64,000 bases of DNA from Saprospiraceae bacterium (GCA_020631235.1 JAHDHQ010000007.1:62001-126000), one strand, 5' to 3'. Counted from the first letter of the stretch, positions 50,601 to 57,497 are shown. A program made the numbers and translations. The notes: generated by a model not told the origin, from the sequence alone.

Positions 50601-53600
50601 GGCCAAGTGATTGATCAAATTGGTGCAGGATTAAGAATGGACCCTATCCAAGGGGCCTTCAATATTAGTGGGAAAGTCATAGAAGATTTAAATGGTAATG
50701 GTTTACAAAACCCTAATGACCCAGCATTAGCTGAGATCGAAGTATCGCTATTTACCATGGATACGATTCTAGTGGCTAATGAAATGACTAATATGGCAGG
50801 AGAATACCTCTTTGAAAATCTTCCTGCAGAGGATTATTTTATAGTGATCGATTTAGCTGAAAATATGGAATTAAGCTACTATCAAACAGGGTCAGATGCT
50901 AGCATAGATTCAGATTTTCAGCTAGATGGTGAGTTTAGGCGTACAGTTACTCTTAGTATTTCTTCGGAATCTATCGAAAATATAGATGCTTTGGTTTATC
51001 GTTTTGCACGGATCGGTGATTATGTATGGAATGATTTAGATGAGAATGGTGTACAGGGGTTAGATGAGTCTGGCTTAGAAGGAGTACAAATCATATTATT
51101 TGATAATGGAAACAATGAAATAGCTTCTGTTTCTTCAGGCGAGAATGGTCAATATGCTTTTGAGTCATTGCGTCCAGGAAATTATAGAGTTAATTTTGTA
51201 TTGCCAAAATATTATCTTTTCTCCGAAGGCTTGCAGGGGTCTGATGGTTCTGCCGATTCAGATGTAGTTTTATCTTTTGGCGACATTGGAACAACCAATT
51301 TTATACCTATAACATCTGGAGAAACAAATGTCGATATTGATGGTGGAGTATATCTGGATCCATCCGTAGATCCTAAATCTTTTATGTTTGGTTATGTTTG
51401 GGATGACTTGAATGCCGATGGAATATTAGGAGACGCAGAACCTGGAACTAATGGGGTAGAAGTGAGCTTGAGAGACGGAAGTGGAGCAGTATTGGACACG
51501 AAAACGACGGCAAATCATCCGGAAACAAATGAACCAGGATACTATGAATTTACGGTTTTATCTGAGGGGATGTATTATGTCAGTTTTGACTTGCCGAGTG
51601 GAGTGATTTTGACAGATGCAAATATAGGTTTGGATGAGTTAGAAGATTCTGATGTAAGTGATTCAGGAGGTGAGCTTCGCACAGAAGTATATGATTTGGT
51701 TTTTGGTGACGTAGTGCAAGGGGTTAATGCTGGTTATTATAGAAATGCAGATTTAACGGGGTATATCTGGTTTGATGAAAATCAAAATGGTATCCAGAAT
51801 GATGCGGAAGAAGGACTGGAAGGATTTAACATACGATTATATAGAAATGATGGGACGCTGACATCTATGTCTACGAGTAATGAAAATGGTCAATATAGTT
51901 TTACAAGCATAAAACCAGGTAACTTCTTTTTAAGAGTTGATTTGGTCAATGGAGTGGCCATAACTATTCCTAATCAAGGAAGCGATGATTCAGTAGATTC
52001 AGATGTAGACGGTTCTAATGGTCCCAATGGTACAGCCAATTTTAATTTAAACTCTGGTGTTTTAGAAGTTAATTGGGATATAGGTTTAATACTGGAGCCT
52101 TCATCGATAGGTAACTTCGTATGGGATGACTTAAATGGTGATGGCCTTCAAAGTGAAGACGAACCAGGCATTAATGACGTCATTGTAGATCTTTATCATG
52201 AGGACGGCAGTCTCAGAGCAACGACTACAACGCAAACTCAAGATGGTGTTGCAGGTTTCTATCTTTTTGAAGAAATAGAGCCGGGTAATTACTATGTGCG
52301 ATTTCAAGCACCGCCAGAATATCTCTTTGTCATTCCTTACCAAGGGGCAAATGCTGCCTTTGATTCCAATGTAACTGAAGCAGTAGCCTCTGGATCCACA
52401 GATGTGTTTTTGCTGGGGCCAGGCTTGTTCTTAGATGATATAGATGCTGGTTTGTATCGAGAATCTACCATAGGAGATTTAGTTTGGGATGATGCCAATA
52501 GAAATGGTATTAGAGATGCGAATGAGTCAGGTTTAGCTAATATTCCTGTGACTTTATACCGTGCGGGTTATGGTGATTATGGCACTCAAATCACCGACAA
52601 TAACGGAAGTTACACTTTTGATCAATTGCCAGCTGGTGAATATTACATTTCGGTAGCATTAGAAGATGCTCTTCAATTTAGCTTGCAAAATATGGGCTCA
52701 GAAGATGAGGATAGTGATGTGAATGCAGCTGGGAACTCTGAATTGTTTTTATTGGCTTATGAAGAAGATAAAAGTGATGTCGATGTCGGAGTTCATGCAA
52801 GCACAGGATTGATAGGAAAAGAAGTCTGGTTAGATGTAAATGGTAATGGATTGAAGGATTTTAATGAGGCTTTAATGACGGATATCAGAGTAAATTTATT
52901 AAATGACGAGGGAGATGTTCTCCGTTCGACTATTACTGATCATGTAGGTCAATACACATTTGATAATCTTGATCCAGGTAACTATCAAATTGAGTTCGAA
53001 GCTCCAGAGGGCTATGAGTTTACTAAAAAGAATCAAGGTTTTGATGAGTCTTTAGATAGCGATGTGTCAGAAGAGGGGATGAGTGATATGGTTTTTATAG
53101 ACCCATCAAATATAGTTCGTGATTTGGATGCTGGAATATTTGAGGAAGGTACCGTAAAACCGGAGGTTTGGTTTGATGAAAATGGGAATGGCGTGAGAGA
53201 GCTGGGTGAGGCATCATCCAATGAGTTTACACTGGAATTGTTTGATGAATTTGATGAACGAGTATTGACAAGTGACCAGTATGTGCTTGAAGGAGGAAAG
53301 TGGAGTTTAAAGTTTGAAGGATTAGCGCCAGGAGAGTATTACTTACGTTTGGCAAAGCCCAACAATTATAAAGCTACTTTGCTGCAAAAATCTAATGATC
53401 TAATCGATAATATAGGCTATGACATCGAAGAATGGGTATACACAAAACGGTTTTCATTAAAATCAGGTGAGACCTTAGAAAGTATCAAGATCGGTTTAGT
53501 AGCCGAAGAAAAATTAGATGTTTTATCGGCAAAAATATATCCTAACCCTGCGGCAGATTATTTAGTTGTGAGTTGGGATAGTTCGTTAAAAGAAACATCG

Positions 53601-53771
53601 AAATTAGTGTATATCTATGATCAATTAGGAACGCTTGTTTTTGAAAGAGAATTTGATGAAAAAGGCTCAGAAAAACAATTGATTAAAATTAATGATTTGC
53701 TACCTGGTGCTTATCAGTTGTATATATATGCAGACAACAAGCGCTACGGTAAGCAGTTTATTAAGATGTGA
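41652..53771 (+). CDS. Giant SdrD B-type repeat surface protein with T9SS type A sorting domain
   Basis: 4039-aa secreted protein, the largest gene here. Signal peptide residues 1-29 (ending CVLTAQ). Residues ~30-288 form a unique N-terminal region with paired cysteines (CEHDC). From ~residue 290 to ~3950 there are about 31 SdrD B/Cna B-like modules of ~118 residues. Most begin with a W-x-D-x-N-x-N-G-x-Q-x pattern (for example VWFDENRNGIQD) that resembles a calcium-binding loop, continue with the GVxVxLYD strand, TD-xG-YxF, PGxYYLxF and often DSDV, and end in DAGY. The last module is degenerate. The C-terminal ~80 residues are a T9SS type A domain (IYPNPAADYLVVSWD, LPGAYQLYIYADN). Expected to be a long calcium-stiffened surface stalk or adhesin; no binding domain is recognised. 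A terminator follows. Confidence 0.9.
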   Translation: MQITHLLKGACRPLCLLVLVVVFPCVLTAQDICPIKIVGENTPVKQRRIALEPISVEGDGVQWDNLSGLFARGGTLTSVSLEPGQRSQILWLKNVNASIPASASVESIQLQIFGSQTGEGIVDRTIQWYDASTGLIGDNKANDVLGGVKPWTDNQIWKYGTPGDLWSLGSNPEILNNPATGMYIQLENNGDEVSTAEIDVAYIIITYRPAYDICEHDCVSFFVEDLGDNIQYNWSIPEGYHNIDNEPYDRVLNLGRDTTGYGLFEVCVQATSGFLSSDICCRNFRYGPCGTGSLGDRVWHDENVNGIQDEGEEGVPNLDLTLYNYNNEAVGSTQTDAEGFYLFDLLEKGNYRVSVEVPEPYMQTIEAAEESVNSDFVRAYGSGSSFVYVDETESYLDLDFGLIKTGEIGDYVWFDENRNGIQDDHEQGIAGVTLSLLDTNEQIISIVSTDASGFYLFEDVYPGEYSILIELPDENYEITTRNIGETTTDSDFYLDGQKITTGSFEVWSGQINRDLDAGFRWQTGEVNGLAWYDDCGDGQLDIEDALLPNILVSLYDCQANFVASTFTNDEGYYHFEEVIIGDYYLVFESLNGHIFLDQSAADSEVDNSNGLGSTSCFTVQNNTETNVNAGYTQLASLGDYVWLDANTNGIQDVDEAGLQGVEVLLKNREDELIASEITLSNGNYLFENIYPGRYYIEFLLLENHLFTDANIGQENLDSDVDGSISINSTSEILIKANEINLDIDAGMRLNAGKVEGYTWHDENFNGLQESSEQAIANIEVQLFNCTGEFIASTITDEEGNYVFCDILVGEYYVHFGLQDHYAFTAPDLLPANLNSDVNASSGSGTTDCVGVILDETTSFDAGYYMPVCIGDFVWLDANQNGIQNVGEVGVEDVAVSLLSAEGELLESVVTNAQGFYQFTDLDPGSYYLQFAISDMFLFTTSSGADPTLNSDVTNANGEGTSSIINLSSGVKDYSIDAGLIYSTRSISGTTWIDENCDGILQADELRKGALLVELLDEFGNILDTRITDVEGNYNFSSVPIGTYKLRFPLSNQLDFTLENQGNDPNLDSDAIAANNGQTADILIDGTTDVTGVNAGYKYKTEAIEGYVWADCKVDGIQQTNESAIANVWVNLHNPDGSIHQSTLTNAAGQYALTGILFNEYYLSIEIDDSMYMLSFANEGNNDNIDSDFLNQSGNFETLIFDLDDSMVFDAGFYRYARLAGSAWFDEDTDGLLEPNEEGVEGVRVYLMDEFMNVVADQTTDVNGGYAFEEVVPGIYNLGFDKHPDLVFSSPDLSGDSDIVLIEEDRAITTSFVLKCGENLADVNAAYEEAPPLASSISGVVFEDFNADGINENTGFFINQEVSLYRENGELVSTTQTNEVGAYDFVILTPGSYYVVFENEYELSPFQVGDDMLDSDAQIVNGVIRTDHLLVMPDTHFDHVDAGFFSLATIGDYVWFDSNKNGLQDQDELGVPNQMVMLFTEDDQLVESLSTDTDGLYSFVDVRPGTYYVSFGLVDGYEFTLANQGSNDLFDSDVNNTAGFTGNTALITLISGEENTGVDAGMSESELESGSLSGHVFEDLNANGIQENDPLVNEMVVTLFDGDGLFVEGKSTDENGFYQFSELAPGDYYIVFGFAEDQISTWLNIGNDEALDSDVSLEDGEVRTAIVSLEAGENLGEIDAGFYRYASLGDLTWIDLNGNGKRNVNDIGLSNVEIMLYNADNDLVGIRTTNEEGLFLFDALRPGQYFLTFGNVEDYEFTEAKVGTNDFIDSDVISDTGNTSLITLNSGESNLNIDAGYEEIELVDPPVFNASISGEVFEDLNADGLKTSNQGLAEMTLTLFNELGEVVASTNTNNNGKYFFTSLMAGQYTVSLDIGPDFEWSPYQVGNDAAIDSDFQESQTGILTTEIIILDEDESVINVDAGLWRYASIGDLAWFDLNENGKRNVSDYGLDSIAVSLFTADDEQIDSAITDTEGLYLFTNVVPGDYYLVFSSKDSLLFTLSNIGTNETNDSDVNDETGRTDVVSVQSGDVNLNMDAGYIQEVIVDPPLIYGSISGQVFEDMNADGLNSENVALSNVELRLFNTEGDLLDEQLTDENGLYRFDDLVEGSYEVVVDAGDLYQLSPTNIGTDDAIDSDFNEEQAGGMIVELDLSEGENRSNLDAGLWRYASIGDLAWFDLNENGKRNVSDYGLDSIAVSLFTADDEQIDSAITDTEGLYLFTNVVPGDYYLVFSSKDSLLFTLSNIGTNETNDSDVSDESGRTDVISVQSGDVNLNMDAGYIQEVIVDPPIIYGSISGQVFEDMNADGLNSENVALSGVELRLLNEEGDLLDEQLTDENGLYRFDDLVAGSYEVVIDAGDLYQLSPTNIGTDDAIDSDFNEEQAGGIMVELDLSDGENRNNLDAGFWRFASVGDFVWYDLNENGKQNPGEPGVDSIDVTLFSADDVALQTTMSSENGEYMLTNVVPGDYYLQFSRKAELRFAKANVGANESNDSDVVDLESGTTEVFSLVSGLTRVNIDAGYRDELEDPIELGSICGFLYEDMLADGVSLDDPGLADMTIAIFTEEDDFIESTLTGANGEYCFTDLPEGSYYLQLNAPDNYNISEANIGSNDAIDFDFSTGLNGITTALIPLAENEDIANVDAGVWRFVSVGDYAWLDINENGLQNQTEPGVDSIKVSLFDDADDLIEDVLTGEDGAYLFEGLRPGNYYLNFSLKDSLDYTTSNATANVFIDSDAAEDTGDTDVFILRSGSGILDMDAGYVMVETPMQNGAISGFVFEDLMADGVKTDDPGLGNRTVRLFDAQGLLATSSTDENGFYGFSNLPAGNYNVQVELNPDYQVTAFQEGVDAGIDNDFLKIDDTFRTINLSLNADEAIVDVDCGVYNLAEFAGFVWLDENGDGIRQSDEAGFADVNVVLLDAFGTSFGSVDTDEDGLYRLSVIPGSYMLGVITPNGFFYTEENQGSDETLDSDIISTLGPFGISEEMSVISGQVIDQIGAGLRMDPIQGAFNISGKVIEDLNGNGLQNPNDPALAEIEVSLFTMDTILVANEMTNMAGEYLFENLPAEDYFIVIDLAENMELSYYQTGSDASIDSDFQLDGEFRRTVTLSISSESIENIDALVYRFARIGDYVWNDLDENGVQGLDESGLEGVQIILFDNGNNEIASVSSGENGQYAFESLRPGNYRVNFVLPKYYLFSEGLQGSDGSADSDVVLSFGDIGTTNFIPITSGETNVDIDGGVYLDPSVDPKSFMFGYVWDDLNADGILGDAEPGTNGVEVSLRDGSGAVLDTKTTANHPETNEPGYYEFTVLSEGMYYVSFDLPSGVILTDANIGLDELEDSDVSDSGGELRTEVYDLVFGDVVQGVNAGYYRNADLTGYIWFDENQNGIQNDAEEGLEGFNIRLYRNDGTLTSMSTSNENGQYSFTSIKPGNFFLRVDLVNGVAITIPNQGSDDSVDSDVDGSNGPNGTANFNLNSGVLEVNWDIGLILEPSSIGNFVWDDLNGDGLQSEDEPGINDVIVDLYHEDGSLRATTTTQTQDGVAGFYLFEEIEPGNYYVRFQAPPEYLFVIPYQGANAAFDSNVTEAVASGSTDVFLLGPGLFLDDIDAGLYRESTIGDLVWDDANRNGIRDANESGLANIPVTLYRAGYGDYGTQITDNNGSYTFDQLPAGEYYISVALEDALQFSLQNMGSEDEDSDVNAAGNSELFLLAYEEDKSDVDVGVHASTGLIGKEVWLDVNGNGLKDFNEALMTDIRVNLLNDEGDVLRSTITDHVGQYTFDNLDPGNYQIEFEAPEGYEFTKKNQGFDESLDSDVSEEGMSDMVFIDPSNIVRDLDAGIFEEGTVKPEVWFDENGNGVRELGEASSNEFTLELFDEFDERVLTSDQYVLEGGKWSLKFEGLAPGEYYLRLAKPNNYKATLLQKSNDLIDNIGYDIEEWVYTKRFSLKSGETLESIKIGLVAEEKLDVLSAKIYPNPAADYLVVSWDSSLKETSKLVYIYDQLGTLVFEREFDEKGSEKQLIKINDLLPGAYQLYIYADNKRYGKQFIKM
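47410..48849 (+). repeat. 720-bp tandem duplication inside the SdrD-type giant
   Basis: Bases 47410-48129 and 48130-48849 align without gaps at an exact 720-base offset, with about 30 mismatches by my count (about 96% identity). The first ~280 bases differ at a single position, and differences accumulate towards the far end. The unit is 240 codons, two SdrD modules. Reading frame is kept. Identity falls away sharply after 48850, where the next, diverged copy begins. Confidence 0.92.
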
Positions 53772-53793
53772 TAAGGAAAAGAAAGAATTGATT

Positions 53794-53831
53794 AAAAAAA
53801 AAGCTTGACGAATGCTCGTCAAGCTTTTTTT
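53794..53831. terminator. Bidirectional terminator between convergent genes
   Basis: An 11-bp perfect stem, AAGCTTGACGA (53801-53811) with TCGTCAAGCTT (53816-53826), around the loop ATGC. It is flanked by an A-run on the left and a T-run on the right, so it can act on both strands. It serves the giant SdrD-type gene (plus) and the bacilliredoxin gene (minus). Confidence 0.93.
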
Positions 53832-53834
53832 ATT

Positions 53835-54251
53835 CTATTTACAAAAAGCATCAAAAGCTTGTACTAAATTGCCTGCTATCATTTGAGCAGATCGACCTTC
53901 GATATGATGCCGTTCGATCATATGTACCAATTGGCCATCTTTAAACAAAGCAATGGCAGGCGATGAAGGAGGATATGGCAGCATGTACTCTCTTGCTTTT
54001 TCAGTGGCTGCTTTATCTACGCCTGCAAAAACGGTAACCGCATTATCAGGCTTTATTTGATGGTTTAAAGACATCTTAGCAGCTGGTCTAGCATTGGCTG
54101 CAGCACAACCGCAAACAGAGTTTACAACGACTAAAGTAGTGCCTTCTTTTTTAGATAAAAGGGCATCGACATCTTCAGGACTTGCAAGGCTTGTAAATCC
54201 AAAGTCTGTCAAGTCCTTTTCCATTGGTTTTACTAGTTCAATAGGGTACAT
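53835..54251 (-). CDS. BrxA/BrxB family bacilliredoxin (YphP/YqiW-like)
   Basis: 138-aa cytoplasmic thioredoxin-fold protein of the DUF1094 family. The active site is CGC (Cys47-Gly-Cys49) in VNSVCGCAAANARPA, as in BrxA/BrxB. FAGVDKAATEKAREY, PSSPAIALFKDG and ERHHIEGR are also diagnostic. The family removes bacillithiol from mixed disulfides, so this organism may make bacillithiol; no bsh biosynthesis gene is in the window to confirm that. A single gene. Confidence 0.93.
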   Translation of the reverse strand: MYPIELVKPMEKDLTDFGFTSLASPEDVDALLSKKEGTTLVVVNSVCGCAAANARPAAKMSLNHQIKPDNAVTVFAGVDKAATEKAREYMLPYPPSSPAIALFKDGQLVHMIERHHIEGRSAQMIAGNLVQAFDAFCK

Positions 54252-54288
54252 ATATTAATATTTTTTTATATGTTTACAATATAATAAG

Positions 54289-54296
54289 CAAATGTA
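54289..54296 (-). promoter_or_regulatory. Candidate -7 element for the bacilliredoxin gene
   Basis: On the minus strand TACATTTG, followed by C, matches TAnnTTTG, 37 bases before the ATG at 54251. No convincing -33 box. Confidence 0.4.
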
Positions 54297-54360
54297 GTAA
54301 ACAAGTATTACTAAATGCTTGATGATACAATCAAAATCGATTCATAAAAGTTCAATTGTT

Positions 54361-54744
54361 ATGAAAAATACTTTGCAGATTTTAGCATTCATGACGATGT
54401 GTTTTATTTTGTTCCTGTCTGGATGCACACGCGATAAATTAGCGCCAGTGGTTCCAGGAGAATGCATTGAAGGAGTAGAATACACTTATAATAATTTAAG
54501 ACCTATAATCATACGTACATGTACTAATGGGTCAAGCTGCCATAACTCTTCTAGTGCTAGAGAGAATTATGCAAACTATGAAGATATGGCCAGCAGTTTA
54601 CACAATGACCCGGGAGGGTTCACGGACTGGGTGATTGTTCGCAAAGAAATGCCTACAGCTACTCAACCTGATGATTTGCAATTGACCACTGAAGAATTTG
54701 ACCGATTGGTTTGCTGGATGGAAGCTGGTTTTCCAGAAAAATAA
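54361..54744 (+). CDS. Small lipoprotein with cytochrome-like C(x5)CH motif
   Basis: 127-aa predicted lipoprotein. The ATG at 54361 begins a signal peptide ending FLSGC (Cys22); an upstream ATG at 54319 in the same frame would place a hydrophilic prefix ahead of it. The mature part has RTCTNGSSCHN, where Cys54, Cys60 and His61 form C(x5)CH instead of the standard CxxCH haem c motif, and ends DRLVCWMEAGFPE, like the C-terminal helix of cytochrome-c-like domains. It may be a variant haem site, or a disulfide that keeps the fold without haem. It precedes the barrel and dihaem cytochrome genes and is probably in their operon. Confidence 0.7.
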   Translation: MKNTLQILAFMTMCFILFLSGCTRDKLAPVVPGECIEGVEYTYNNLRPIIIRTCTNGSSCHNSSSARENYANYEDMASSLHNDPGGFTDWVIVRKEMPTATQPDDLQLTTEEFDRLVCWMEAGFPEK

Positions 54745-54762
54745 TAGACGTTTACACTGAAT

Positions 54763-55629
54763 ATGACCAAGATGAAACATATTTTATACCCTTTATTTTT
54801 GCTATTTTTTATTAATATCTCTACTGCGCAAGAAAAGGTTTACGATACTTTTAAAGACACTAGAGTCATCAACACTCATTCTGTAGAAACCCTTAAAAAG
54901 GGACATATGGATATACGCATTGGGCATCGATTTGGAGATTTTGCAGGAGCTCAAGGTGGATGGCGAACCTTCTATGGTTTAGAAAATGCAGCAGATATTA
55001 GTATTGGTGCGGAGTATGGTTTGGCTGATAATTTGATGATTGGATTGCATAGGGCTAAAGGGGCTAGTGTTTTAAGGCAAAACATTATAGCACTGGCTAA
55101 ATATAGAATTATGCAGCAAACAGTTAATAAAAATGGTTTTAGTTTATCGGTTATGGGGATGGGATCTATCACTACTATGCAATCAGGTGATATTGGTGAT
55201 TTAACCTACTTTGAAAAATTTGCTCATAGAGTATATTATAATGTTTCCTTCTTGTTTTCTAAAAAGTTTTCTAATCGTTTTTCTTTACAAGCGCACGGTG
55301 GATGGACGTACCGAAATTTAGTGCCGTCTAATGATGTCAATGATTTGGTGAGTGCTGGTGTAGCGTTTAGACTGCAAGTCACTAAGGTGCTAGGTGTCAT
55401 TTTTGATAGTAATTTTGGATTTAATTCTGTAAGAGCGGTGGAAACTAATTATGCACCTGCGATTGGAGTAGGATTAGAATGGGATACCGGAGGAGGACAT
55501 ATTTTTCAAGTAAATATGACTAACGCTAGAGGTATTTTTGAGACGGATTATATACCGAATACTGTTTCTAATTGGAGTGAAGGGGAATACAGATTAGGTT
55601 TTACGATCGCAAGACAGTTTAAGATATGA
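54763..55629 (+). CDS. DUF5777 family outer-membrane beta-barrel protein
   Basis: 288-aa outer-membrane protein. Signal peptide about residues 1-22 (ending ISTAQ); an internal ATG at 54772 would serve equally well. The rest is alternating beta strands with frequent Gly and aromatic residues. The family-typical opening is KDTRVINTHSVETLKKGHMDIRIGHRFGD, and the final strand is GEYRLGFTIARQFKI. DUF5777 barrels in Bacteroidota are often found beside c-type cytochromes. It starts 18 bases after the lipoprotein and overlaps the cytochrome gene by four bases (ATGA). Confidence 0.82.
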   Translation: MTKMKHILYPLFLLFFINISTAQEKVYDTFKDTRVINTHSVETLKKGHMDIRIGHRFGDFAGAQGGWRTFYGLENAADISIGAEYGLADNLMIGLHRAKGASVLRQNIIALAKYRIMQQTVNKNGFSLSVMGMGSITTMQSGDIGDLTYFEKFAHRVYYNVSFLFSKKFSNRFSLQAHGGWTYRNLVPSNDVNDLVSAGVAFRLQVTKVLGVIFDSNFGFNSVRAVETNYAPAIGVGLEWDTGGGHIFQVNMTNARGIFETDYIPNTVSNWSEGEYRLGFTIARQFKI

Positions 55630-56648
55630 GAAGTAGTATTATAGTCATACCTTTTTTGTTGTTTTTCTTGCCGAATGTTATCGATAAGCCTGCCGCTGAT
55701 ACTGAGAAAGCATGGGAAAAGTACAGTGTTTCTAAAGTGTTAAAAGCTTTGGGCGATGATAGTTATTGGGAAATAGATGAGTCCATCAAGGGTGTATCCG
55801 CGCAAAAGGGCTATGAGCTATTCCATACTGGATTTATCACTTCCGAACGTGGAACAAAAAAGCGGAAACAAAGCAAGCATTTTGTATGTACCAGTTGTCA
55901 TAATGTCGTCAAGGAAGAATTAGACTTAACAAAAGCAGATCCTGAAAAACGCTTGGAATACACTTATGCTAATGATTTGCCTTTCCTACAAGGGACAACC
56001 ATGTATGGAGCTGTCAGTCGTCGATTGTTTTACAATGATGATTACGAAAAAAAGTATGGTGATTTAGTGTTTGCTGCTAGAGAAAACATACGGGAAGCAA
56101 TCCAACTATGCGCTGTAGAATGTGCGCAAGGACGAAAATTAGCGGACTGGGAAATAGAATCATTGCTGGCTTATTTATGGACGATTGATTTAAAAATATC
56201 TGATTTGCAACTTAGTTCGGATGAGTTAACCAGTTTGCAAGCCAGTTTAGATGGTGAAATAACAGATAATGGTCCCATTATCGAAACCATAAAATCTAAA
56301 TACTTGGACGGTTCGCCAGCCCATTTTTCTGACCCCAATATAGACCGAGCACTTTATGGAATGCAAGCCGGAAATGCTGATAATGGTCAAAAAATATACG
56401 AATCAAGTTGTCTTCATTGTCATAAAAATCAACGGTACTCTTATTTTAATTTAGATACTACACAAATGAGTCTCCGTTATTTAAAAAACAGAATTAATAA
56501 ATACAATGATTTCTCAATTTACCAAGTGGTAAGATATGGAGTACACTCTATTCCTGGAAGGAAATCGTATATGCCACACTATCCTCTAGAAAAAATGAGC
56601 CAACAACAGCTCTTAGATCTTCGCGCCTACATAGAGCAGAAAGGTTAA
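55626..56648 (+). CDS. Dihaem c-type cytochrome
   Basis: 340-aa exported protein with two haem-binding motifs, CTSCH (Cys88, Cys91, His92) and CLHCH (Cys262, Cys265, His266). Signal peptide-like N-terminus SSIIVIPFLLFFLPNV. The second domain ends in a typical class I pattern (YMPHYPLEKMSQQQLLDLRAYI) with a Met ligand candidate. The N-terminal domain is larger and contains an extra cysteine pair (LCAVEC). Translation is coupled to the DUF5777 barrel by ATGA overlap. It is probably periplasmic and electron-transferring; the partner is unknown. Confidence 0.88.
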   Translation: MRSSIIVIPFLLFFLPNVIDKPAADTEKAWEKYSVSKVLKALGDDSYWEIDESIKGVSAQKGYELFHTGFITSERGTKKRKQSKHFVCTSCHNVVKEELDLTKADPEKRLEYTYANDLPFLQGTTMYGAVSRRLFYNDDYEKKYGDLVFAARENIREAIQLCAVECAQGRKLADWEIESLLAYLWTIDLKISDLQLSSDELTSLQASLDGEITDNGPIIETIKSKYLDGSPAHFSDPNIDRALYGMQAGNADNGQKIYESSCLHCHKNQRYSYFNLDTTQMSLRYLKNRINKYNDFSIYQVVRYGVHSIPGRKSYMPHYPLEKMSQQQLLDLRAYIEQKG

Positions 56649-56650
56649 AA

Positions 56651-56680
56651 TATTTGGTATTTGCTGTATAATACCAAATA
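56651..56680 (+). other. Perfect 11-bp hairpin directly after the cytochrome gene
   Basis: TATTTGGTATT (56651-56661) and AATACCAAATA (56670-56680) are exact complements around an 8-base loop, starting two bases after the stop codon. There is no T-run downstream, so it is a terminator only in a loose sense, or an mRNA 3'-end stabilising structure. Confidence 0.6.
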
Positions 56681-56804
56681 AACAATCGAAATATAAAATA
56701 AATACATATATTTATTAGCTGAATGTATTCGATCCTTCGACTTTGTAGTCGCCTCTTCCATCTTGTTATTTTTCAAAATAAATCGTTTAACCAAAATTTT
56801 AAAA

Positions 56805-57443
56805 ATGAAAAAGTTACTTGTTGAGTTCATTGGAACATTTTTCTTTGTTTTAACCATTGTTTGTGTTGTTAATGGAAATGATAATGCAGCCATTGTTGCA
56901 CCATTGGCTATTGGTAGTGCATTAATGATTATGGTATATGCTGGTGGCCATATCTCAGGTGGACATTATAATCCGGGAGTTACCTTAGCTGCCTTTATGC
57001 GTGGTGCTTGCCCTGCTAGTGATGTGCCAGGTTATATGATAGCACAAATATTAGGTGCTATAATGGCAGCTGTCGTTGGTGCATCATTATTGGGTAAAGG
57101 TGCTATTATGGGTGGTACAGCAGGACCGACTGATATGGTTGCTGGTTTTGTAGCTGAGTTGTTAGGCATGTTTGCTTTAGCATGGGTAGTCTTACAAACG
57201 GCAACAACAAAAAGCACCTCTGGAAATTCTTACTATGGTTTAGCCATAGGTTTTACTGTGGTGGTTATGGCTTATGCACTAGGAGGTTTCGGTACCGGTG
57301 GATGTTTTAACCCAAGCATAGCTATAGGTATCGCATTTAATGGAATAACTTCATGGGGATCTGCTGGCCTTTCTATTGTGGCCAATTTAGTAGGTGCTGC
57401 CTTAGCTGCCTTAGCTTTTAAAGCAGTTTATTCTGGTGAATAA
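56805..57443 (+). CDS. Aquaporin family (MIP) channel with altered NPA boxes
   Basis: 212-aa membrane channel with six predicted helices and two half-helices. The ATG at 56805 precedes a typical KKLLVEFIGTFFF start; an upstream TTG at 56763 adds a hydrophilic prefix. The two NPA boxes read NPG (residues 56-58, GGHYNPGVTL) and NPS (residues 169-171, CFNPSIAI), so both alanines are replaced. The position after the second box, usually the filter Arg, is Ile. Selectivity may therefore differ from water-only AqpZ. It is a single gene with a terminator. Confidence 0.87.
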   Translation: MKKLLVEFIGTFFFVLTIVCVVNGNDNAAIVAPLAIGSALMIMVYAGGHISGGHYNPGVTLAAFMRGACPASDVPGYMIAQILGAIMAAVVGASLLGKGAIMGGTAGPTDMVAGFVAELLGMFALAWVVLQTATTKSTSGNSYYGLAIGFTVVVMAYALGGFGTGGCFNPSIAIGIAFNGITSWGSAGLSIVANLVGAALAALAFKAVYSGE

Positions 57444-57468
57444 TCCGACGCTTAAAAATATAACTATT

Positions 57469-57497
57469 AGCCACTTCATTTTGGAGTGGCTTTTTTT
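57469..57497 (+). terminator. Terminator after the aquaporin gene
   Basis: AGCCACTTC (57469-57477) pairs with GGAGTGGCT (57483-57491), with one T-G wobble, around ATTTT. It is followed by six more T. It lies between convergent genes and abuts the stop of the minus-strand glycosyltransferase. Confidence 0.88.
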
